Positions 56,623 through 64,000 of a DNA stretch of 64,000 bases are shown piece after piece; the first letter of the stretch is position 1; each line of letters starts with the position of its first letter. The stretch comes from Hymenolepis diminuta (lineage: Eukaryota > Platyhelminthes > Cestoda > Cyclophyllidea > Hymenolepididae). Made by a program: the position numbers and the translations under genes. Below the pieces are notes generated by a model. It searched no databases. It saw only the letters and a list, made by a program, of their open reading frames with translations, and was not told where the DNA came from. The DNA lies in NCBI GenBank assembly GCA_900708905.1, contig CAADRB010000010.1:308316-372315 (forward strand), given 5' to 3'.

Positions 56623-59600
56623 GTATATTTCGATTTCTCTGAAGGATAGAAATGTAAATGAACTCTTAACTTTTTAACTTTTATAACCAGTTGTGACTTG
56701 TAACATTATAGTAGTATCATATGGATATAATGCATTTAACATACTAAGTCACTCATTAACATTAAAATTTTACAAAGAAATGCATTTTGGCTTTTAATAT
56801 AAACCATTCGGCACAATTAGCATAAAACGAAATAAAGCATAATGAGAGTAACGACAAACCAAAAAGTTACTTAATTAGTGACGAAATATGTTTCAATAAT
56901 GAATTTATTATGAAGTCGCCCAATCGGAATGGAGCTGGCGTCCAATCAGGCGCGCAAGTGAAATATAATTGGCCACTTTTTTGGTTCAATTTTAGAAAGT
57001 AAATACGTCTAATAAATTGTCATGCTAATTCAGTAAATGATAATTAAGTTATTTTACCGACCATTACTCCTGCGGTGCAGCAGTTAACGGTGACAGGTTT
57101 GATGTCCATGAGTGCGTACTCAGTAAGTTGAAAAGTCAACTGCACTTGTTAATTCTGGCAAATAAAGGATGCGGCAGAATATGAGTTTCTCAACAGGAAG
57201 CTCCATGGCACTACTCTTCTATCCAAAATGAATGTTTAAAGGCTTTTCTAAATGAGCTTGGAAGTTATGCTTCACTAGGATAATATGGATTTTAAATTAT
57301 CGAATGCATTGAATGTGTTGAAGTAAAGAACTGACCTTGACACCTGCAATATTATTGTTAGATAGAATGCTTTCATTTGAATGAAATCATGCTTTACCCT
57401 TCTAGTTTGCCAAATATAGAAAATAAGCGATATTTGGTAAAAACGAGGAGGATAAAAAATGTTTATTCTTTTTGACACAATAATTTTTGAGCCCTCGAAC
57501 ATTTCCCTTGAAAACAGGTATAGATAGCGTATTAGTCTATTGTCTATTACAGCTATTTAAAAAGCAAACGAGCAAAGAAAACGGAATGTCAACACTGTCT
57601 CAGTTCGGAATATACCACGTGGTCAGACAATGGGAACCTGGCACATGCTATTAATCAGATCATCATATCGGTATGAGTGTTTTTGTTGCAATTCAAAATA
57701 ACCCGTCGAAACAAGTACTAATTCTAATTTAATGTTACCAAGTGATTTTAACTATTCAAAATGTATCGAATTAAACAAATTATCACAGGAATAAAAATAC
57801 TGCTATTATTTTCGCTTAAGATTCTCTCCAGAGAGGTAGGAACTTTACCTACAACGGAATCACGATCTACTAGCCCAAAACTGCTGCTAATTCCCAGAAA
57901 ACCACGAACATTCAAACTCAAAGATATCTCATCATAAATTATCAGCGATAACTTATATTGATAGTCCCTCCTTTTAAATAATGAATTTAACAATTTTCCA
58001 CTTAATCTAAAATATCTGAGTTACCAGATTTAGAAAACGCAGGCAAGTCAGAATAGGGAAAGAATCATTAATTATTAATATAAACGAAGTCTTTAAAAAA
58101 GCAGCAACATTAAAACTTTGGCGCTACTCAAGGAAATTTAATCAGGTCATGATGAACCTTTATCAATATTGACTGTAAAAGAATAGGGTGCGTAAAAATG
58201 CTATTTAACGGATTTTGAAGTTATCTTATAATACACAGTGTTAAAATAGAAATAACTGATCAAAGATTACAATGGAATACAATCTCCTAACCTTAGTCGT
58301 TTTTAGTTTTCAGTTCACTTTTCAGGTTCATCATTTCCCCATTTCAAAATAATTGTACTGAAATTAATCTGAAATATGCATGGAGAATCTAAGTGGTTTT
58401 TTGAAGCCAAATAATTTGCTAATTTCCCAAATACGCGGAAGATACTTCGATCATGGATTCGGCACAAGATAAAAGTGTTTTCTACGCCTATTGGTAAAAC
58501 GTACTTTAACGCTGTTCCCATGGTTCTCAACGGGTGACATTTCCTATAAAAACTGAACCAATGATTAAAATGGACTATTACTATTTCTCAACCCATAGCA
58601 AGGCAGCAAATGAAATCGGTTGACAGTAAGTTCACCTAACGATATGAAGAGGAGAAGCGAAAAGGTTTAGATTGAACGCTCTTAGCTTAAAATTTTCGCG
58701 TCGGATACAAATGTGTAAAGAAGAAATTGGGCACGCAACCACCCTTCTTTTATTTTCACTCCTGAATGAGCTCTTCTTCATAATTATTCCGAGTTCAAGG
58801 TAATTCAATGAAATGAAGGGGAAATCTTTTCATGAGTATGAACTTCAGAATTTAATTTTACAAGTCAAAGCTAGAAAAGAATAGCAAAATGATAAAGGTT
58901 ATTGTAAGACCTCACGGAATTCCCAATCTACGAAAACCTGTAAGCTATGCATCCTTTTAATACGATCTTTAAATTTTTATTGTTTATTTTTATTTCATTA
59001 TTTTCCTCGTATGGTCAAGATATCAGAGAGACTTAGCCCCTTTGTTATTTTGATGCGGGAAGCTTACATTTCAAAAACTAAATGAAATAAAGCATCTTCT
59101 GGATTGTTGAGGAGGTTATTTTTCATGATATTCAGATCTTATTGTTGTAATTTTCGATAAAATTATATTATATTATGATAATCACGTGTGAGAATCAAAT
59201 TCAAGAATACATGGGAAACTCCCTATGATAAGTTGACATCTTGTCTTCGGTAATGCGCTTTTACACTGGAGAATTCACCCCCCACTGACAGCCATTAATA
59301 TGGTGTGTTATTTGCTTTTCCATGTAAAAAGACTAAAATTAACGAAAATTAAACTGCGATCGCATCCACATTGTATACTCATTGTGAATTCTATACAATG
59401 CAAGGGCTAAATTTATTCGGAAACATTAAGAACACAATAATTTAAAAGTAGGTGGCTGTAATTAAACGCGCCGGGACTTAATTAATTAATTGTTTTCTTA
59501 ATCTAATAATAAACGTCTTTTGAACAAACTCCTAATAACCATTACAAATCGGGATCTATATTTAAATTTCCTGAAATAACAAAACTTTAATGAAACAGGC

Positions 59601-60538
59601 CATCAACTTAGAAGTCTAGTAATAATCAGAATTACGATGGTTAATTACAAATATCAGAAGCTTTATTCAATTCTGTGTTCAGTTTGGAGAAGAAATCTTA
59701 GATGGTTTTCCAACTCTCTCAATTTTCTTCCTATCGCATAATCAGTTGCACCTTGTTTTATCTGTAAGTCACTCTTCATCTTTATTGGTTTTTCCAGTCC
59801 TCGAGCCATCGCATATTGAACCAATGTTTGATTCTATCCGGCTAGGTTTTCACTTTTCCATTTACGAAACGGATGACTCCTATCTTCTCACCTTATGTGA
59901 GAATTAAATCGGAGTCTTTCACTTTCCCTTCATTTGAGTTTCAAGAAAACTTGAAAAGGCAATTGTTTCATATTTTTTCCCATTTCAGCTCGATGACTCC
60001 TAGACTATCGTCTCTTCACAAAAGTTCTTAAATCGGATTTGCTACATACTACATTTAACGCATGAAAGTGTGCATTTAACTTAGAAAACCCAGTCATTTA
60101 AGGACTGGAAGAGTTGAGATAACATTCATTTTAGAAACCGCTTCTATGCGTATTAAACCTTAAGCTTTGGCACCAAATAGTATTTATGAGTTGATGAAAT
60201 GCTAGAGAATTAGCTGTATTTACGCCGTTTAATGATTATCTTTCTTCATTTTATATTATTATTCATATTCATATACTGAAATTGTTAAATAGTTTAAATA
60301 AAAAGAGAGGCAAATCAACAAGAAAATTCCCTTATGAATTAGAAACAAAACCCTTTATTTTGCTTAAAATAGTTAAAATATAAATTAATCTTACAAATAT
60401 TAGCTTTTTCAGTTCTTTAAAATCCGTTTGATTAAAACGATCAATAAAATTCCGTATCTCAGAGATTGATGGATCCCCCAAGGTCTCTTAATGCTATTCG
60501 CAATATTAATTTAATTAGTTTTGATAGCAAATCATGTT
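56623..60538. other. Intergenic, one SINE copy, no gene seen
   Basis: It includes the promoter side of the neuropeptide gene and the SINE-like copy at 57062-57265. 59230-59275 has a GGTAATGCG(C/T)TTTT stretch like the SINE tail in inverted orientation. No exon was recognised. Confidence 0.4.
57062..57265 (+). mobile_element. SINE-like repeat, copy S5
   Basis: The head GGTGCAGCAGTTAACGG and ACAGGTTTGATGTCC resemble pol III A and B boxes at normal spacing. The body GGCAGAATATGAGTTTCTC, then GAAGCTCCATGGCACTAC, and the tail GGCTTTTCTAAATGAGC match other copies. This is one of the best-preserved heads. Confidence 0.5.
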
Positions 60539-60902
60539 TGTTTTCGCCTAGGCTTGAGCGGTTTTTGACCGACACATTTGTTGAATTTTGACTAGAGATT
60601 CGTACTCTTCTTTTTCCGGTAATTCAGTTTTGCCCGTAAAGTCCAACGACACGCCGATTATAAAACTGGTTGTGCAGAAGTTTGATTTCACACACTTTCC
60701 CTTGCCCCTCGCCTCATTCTTCTTTTCATTCCTCTCAGTTTTCCTTCGCCTTAATTTTGTCAGTGTTCTCCTGCTCCCTTACTTCCTCTGACTGGAATCT
60801 GAATTGTTATGCTAAATAAATCCTGCCTTATTCTCAACTCCATCTTTTGAATCCCCGGTTGTCTGCTGTTAGCTGATAGCTGCTAGTCTTTTACCTCCAA
60901 CA
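60539..60902 (+). mobile_element. LTR-like repeat family C, copy C2
   Basis: Partner of 10682-11004 in the opposite orientation, with the same block order. It runs from TGTTTTCGCC to CTCCAACA, so it can be read as TG...CA. It contains TAAATAAATCC as a possible poly(A) signal. No target-site duplication was found at these ends, so the boundaries are approximate. Confidence 0.45.
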
Positions 60903-61572
60903 GGATCAATTCGAGTGCAGATGAAAAACTGTCCATATGACCTTACATAGAGGAAAAGGAATGGGAAGTTTTAAATAAAAGAATTTGAGGAACAAAGTTT
61001 TTCTTCAGGATTGATTAAGGATTGGCTTCTTACCATAATGAAAATCTTTTGATACATGATAACTGAATTAATTAATTTCGATTGAACACTAGTTTGGTTG
61101 GGAAATCGTCCTAGTTGCAGACTTAAATGCATAACGGAATGAGACTGAGCTAACAACCTTTTTATGACCCACTTGTGCTAAACTAATGATCGTAATGTTT
61201 TCGGCGATCCCCCCTACCCAGAATTATGAGAAAGGGGACGACATTTACGATAAATGAATTAGGAATCATGTAGAATCTAGAAACTAGGATATTTGCCTGT
61301 AATTTTTTGGGTCAGAGACACTTTCAATCTTATTAGTGTTGAGAGGTAGGCTCTCGAGAATTGACATTGTCATTAAGCACTGTCTGTGCCAGTTAAGTTC
61401 CTATCAATATCGCTGAATTAAATACAGATTTGGAGAACTGCATCCACTTCATTTGGTTAGGCAATATCTTCCTTCTCCTCATAATCCTGTGCCTGTTGAG
61501 TTATGAAGTAATTGGAGTGGCCAATCGTGTTAGTTAGGTTTAGCTAATACAGAGTGTTACAGAATTCGAGTC
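60903..61572. other. Intergenic; left half of a SINE at its right end
   Basis: No gene seen. The right end, up to CAGAATTCGAGTC, is the left part of a SINE-like copy that continues after LTR-like copy A3. Confidence 0.4.
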
Positions 61573-61943
61573 TGTAGTGGATGCTACATTAATAAGTCTT
61601 TGCTACACCTAAGTAATTCTCCTAGACAGTCCAAATAGCCTCTAGCAGAATCCTCTGTTATCAGTTTGCTCCCAAATTAGCTAGGCTATGCCCAAAGTGA
61701 TAAGAACAGGAAAGACGTTGAGTGGAGAGGGTTTATTGCTCATTTCTATGTGTGTGGTTGTCAAAAGCTTAGTCATTAAATACAAAACCAAGCCAGGCTG
61801 CAGGGATTTTGATTGTTGATTGGTTGAGGAGGTCTCTGCATACACGCCTCGCTTGTTCTCTACGCGATTGGCTACATACCGCACTTCCCAGGAAGTTCTA
61901 GCGCACGTGATTCAATCAGTCTTGTTAGCGTTGTGAACCCACA
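61573..61943 (-). mobile_element. LTR-like repeat family A, copy A3, with 4-bp target duplication, inserted in a SINE
   Basis: Read on the minus strand, it starts TGTGGGTTCACAACGC, carries AATAAA in its middle, and ends ATCCACTACA. It is flanked by AGTC on both sides (61569-61572 and 61944-61947). The outer flanks, CAGAATTCGAGTC and AGTCTCTCACTAGGGAGGCTCC, join into the SINE body, so A3 interrupted a SINE. TG...CA ends, a poly(A) signal and a target duplication together support a solo LTR. Confidence 0.7.
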
Positions 61944-63309
61944 AGTCTCTCACTAGGGAGGCTCCTTGATGCCAATCTTTACGCAAGATGAGGGTTGCAA
62001 ATCGCTTTCCTAAATGAGCTCGGAAATTAAATGAAGATAGAATACATTATAGCTATAGTTATATAAGTAAGAGAAAAGGTAGAGATGTATTCGATAAGAT
62101 TTTTACATCCTAGAAACTAAGCTCAGAAGAATACGCACTATAGCCTTTTCAAAAGATCTTTTGAAAAGACCGCATTAATTCCGTTATCAACCGTCTATCA
62201 CTTTTCTAATAGTTTATAAAGTATCCCACCATTCAAGACTGACTTAGGAATAAGGATAAAGTTATTGACTTGACTAAACTTATGCTTAGAGAGGACTATT
62301 TAAATTAAATACAGAAAGAAAATGATCCGTTAAAAGTTTGCCCACATGTATCCGGAATTCGCATCACTAATCCAATCTCCATAACTACAAAGCGGCAAGT
62401 TGATGTAGCTCAGATCTAGGTTTTTTGCTAAAAATACAAAATTCACCTATATTTATCAAGGCGCCTGGATCAAAAATAAATGAACTCCGCAAGCGTGAAA
62501 TTTCTAGGACCAGTTAAATTCTTTAGGAATAACACGAATACACATACGACCCATCAACGTAAATTAATTAGGGCGTAGTATAAGGAGACTTTTGCGTACA
62601 TTTTTATGTTAAAATAATACGATTTATGTAATGAATCAAAAAAACGGACAACCGATCACAAATCTGTATGATTTTGTCATAATCGCTTAATAATGAATAA
62701 AAAACAACCGTTATAATCTGATTAATTTAGAAATAAAGATGACAAATTTTTAAACAAGTTATCTATTTAATTTAACTGTTGTGAAATTGCAAAATTTGTC
62801 AAGATAACGAAATGCGGTGTTTCAGTTGAAAAGACCAGTATAAGTTGAGGATTTTGCTCTTCTGTCCTTGCTCATCACACTATAACTCTGCTTTCAACCG
62901 TAATTTATTTGTGTTTAGGTAAATATATTCACAATAATATCATCATAATCCACAGCAGATACTCTTTTAAAATCTTCCATGTGGGGACAGCCACTGTCCA
63001 ACAGAACAGGGGGAGGGATCGAAAAGAGGCTACTTCGTCTGATTTTCAGATTCGGTTAGTAGAAAATTTGCTTAATGGGAATTTAATTATAATTAACCTT
63101 AAAATCTACCAATTAATCTGGATTGAGAAACATTTTTGCTTGCTTTGCTTGGACTAACCGTATATGATCATTTAATTGCGGGCTTTCAAAGCTATCACAA
63201 AGTGTTTACATTTATCCTGCTAATGAATCTAAGCATGCGATAAATTTGATATCTGGATGAATTTAGGTGCATATGAAACTCATTTTATTCGTAAACGATA
63301 CAACATAAG
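61944..63309. other. SINE right half (to about 62030), then intergenic
   Basis: 61948-62030 continues the SINE interrupted by A3, with GGAGGCTCCTTGATG, AAGATGAGGGTTG and CTAAATGAGC. The rest holds no recognisable exon. Confidence 0.45.
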
Positions 63310-63647
63310 TGTAATAACGTTGAAAGATCTATCGAGGCCACATCGATCGAAGAGAAAGAATAGATGGAATAAGTCAAGTCACTCGTGTAGCCAAATCAGT
63401 TCGGAGGTGGCAGACAAGCCACCCCAGTTTATTTATTAGTAAATTAGATTTATATACAAAACATTTCCTCGATAGACGTCAGTCATGCCTCATCGTCGGA
63501 GTCTCGGCGTGATGATCGACATCTGTTTGGGTATCTATATGCAAACAAACAAACACACAACAGAATCACCTGTGGACACTGCATTGGACATCACCAGTCA
63601 TTCATTTCTAACCGCCAGGTTTTGATAGGCATCTGCTGGCTATAGCA
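63310..63647 (-). mobile_element. LTR-like repeat family B, copy B4, fullest copy
   Basis: Read on the minus strand, it runs from TGCTATAGCCAGCAGATG through ACCTGGCGGTTAG, CACAGGTGATTCTGTTG, CAGATGTCGATCATCACGCC, a TATA-like TTTTGTATATAAAT and GGGGTGGC...CACCTCCGAACTG to CAACGTTATTACA. It is 338 bp with TG...CA ends. Flanking pentamers ATAAG and ATAAA differ at one base and may be a worn target duplication. Confidence 0.65.
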
Positions 63648-64000
63648 ATAAAAATGCCTTGAAATAAATTCTCTCGATATATTTGATAAAAGAATAGTTT
63701 TTGTGAAAATCTCTCATTTAAATTACACTCTGGGGATTTGAAAATCATTCAGAATGATAGGAAAAAGGGGACCTATTGTCTTTTCATTAAAATCACTAGA
63801 ACTCAGATACCACCACTTAGGACAGAATGGTCAATTCTTTCCACCTCTCTTGGGACTACTTTGTAACAGTGACGGTAGCAAGAAGCTTTAATTAGAAGAA
63901 AAGAGAGGGAAGAGAAATGAATCCTAGGCGAACCAGTATAATGTCCAATAAATGATAAGTTGTGTATGATATCTGCGTAGAAAATGAGTTTATTAGAGAA
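63648..64000. other. Window end, nothing recognised
   Basis: AT-rich sequence without a coding frame or repeat that I can identify. Confidence 0.4.

Noticed and set aside
61681..61884. 67-codon minus-strand frame
   Set aside because: It falls wholly inside LTR-like copy A3, is not maintained in copy A2, and has no protein similarity.
1..64000. Bacterial features: operons, CRISPR arrays, riboswitches
   Set aside because: Introns, poly(A) signals and eukaryote-specific genes show this is a eukaryotic nuclear region. No regularly spaced repeat array was seen.

Overview
The window is eukaryotic nuclear DNA: AT-rich, with spliced genes bounded by GT...AG introns, AATAAA poly(A) signals, and dispersed transposon and LTR-like debris. 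Several introns are extremely short (28-40 nt) and cluster at the 5' ends of genes. Together with a single-copy amidated neuropeptide precursor, this points to a parasitic flatworm. I favour a tapeworm with an AT-rich genome over a fluke, but no marker in the window settles it.

Six protein-coding genes can be modelled, most of them exon by exon with consistent phases. Left to right they are: QTRT2 (minus, 12005-14106), the accessory subunit of queuine tRNA-ribosyltransferase; a VPS37-family ESCRT-I subunit (plus, 14878-15526); AIMP2 (minus, one exon, 19464-20642), a scaffold of the multi-aminoacyl-tRNA-synthetase complex; a neuronal-type syntaxin (minus, 24740-32894); RAB3GAP2 (plus, about 33280-46970), the non-catalytic Rab3 GAP subunit; and a two-exon neuropeptide precursor (minus, 56151-56622). 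Syntaxin and RAB3GAP2 are head to head with only a few hundred bases between them, and both act in vesicle exocytosis. QTRT2 and VPS37 are also head to head.

The two most interesting observations are in these genes. Syntaxin carries two 109-nt exons of equal phase and related sequence, 0.9 kb apart, which the reading frame forces to be mutually exclusive. The peptide gene ends in Lys-Arg followed by a ten-residue peptide and an amidation Gly.

The rest is intergenic and intronic sequence with repeats: at least two families of TG...CA LTR-like units (one nested insertion has a 5-bp target duplication, another interrupts a SINE with a 4-bp duplication), a third LTR-like family, a tRNA-derived SINE-like family, a dead DD37D-type mariner inside a RAB3GAP2 intron, and shorter repeats. 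The left 12 kb and the stretch 47-56 kb hold no gene I can support. Family assignments rest on recognising protein similarity by eye; no database search was possible.
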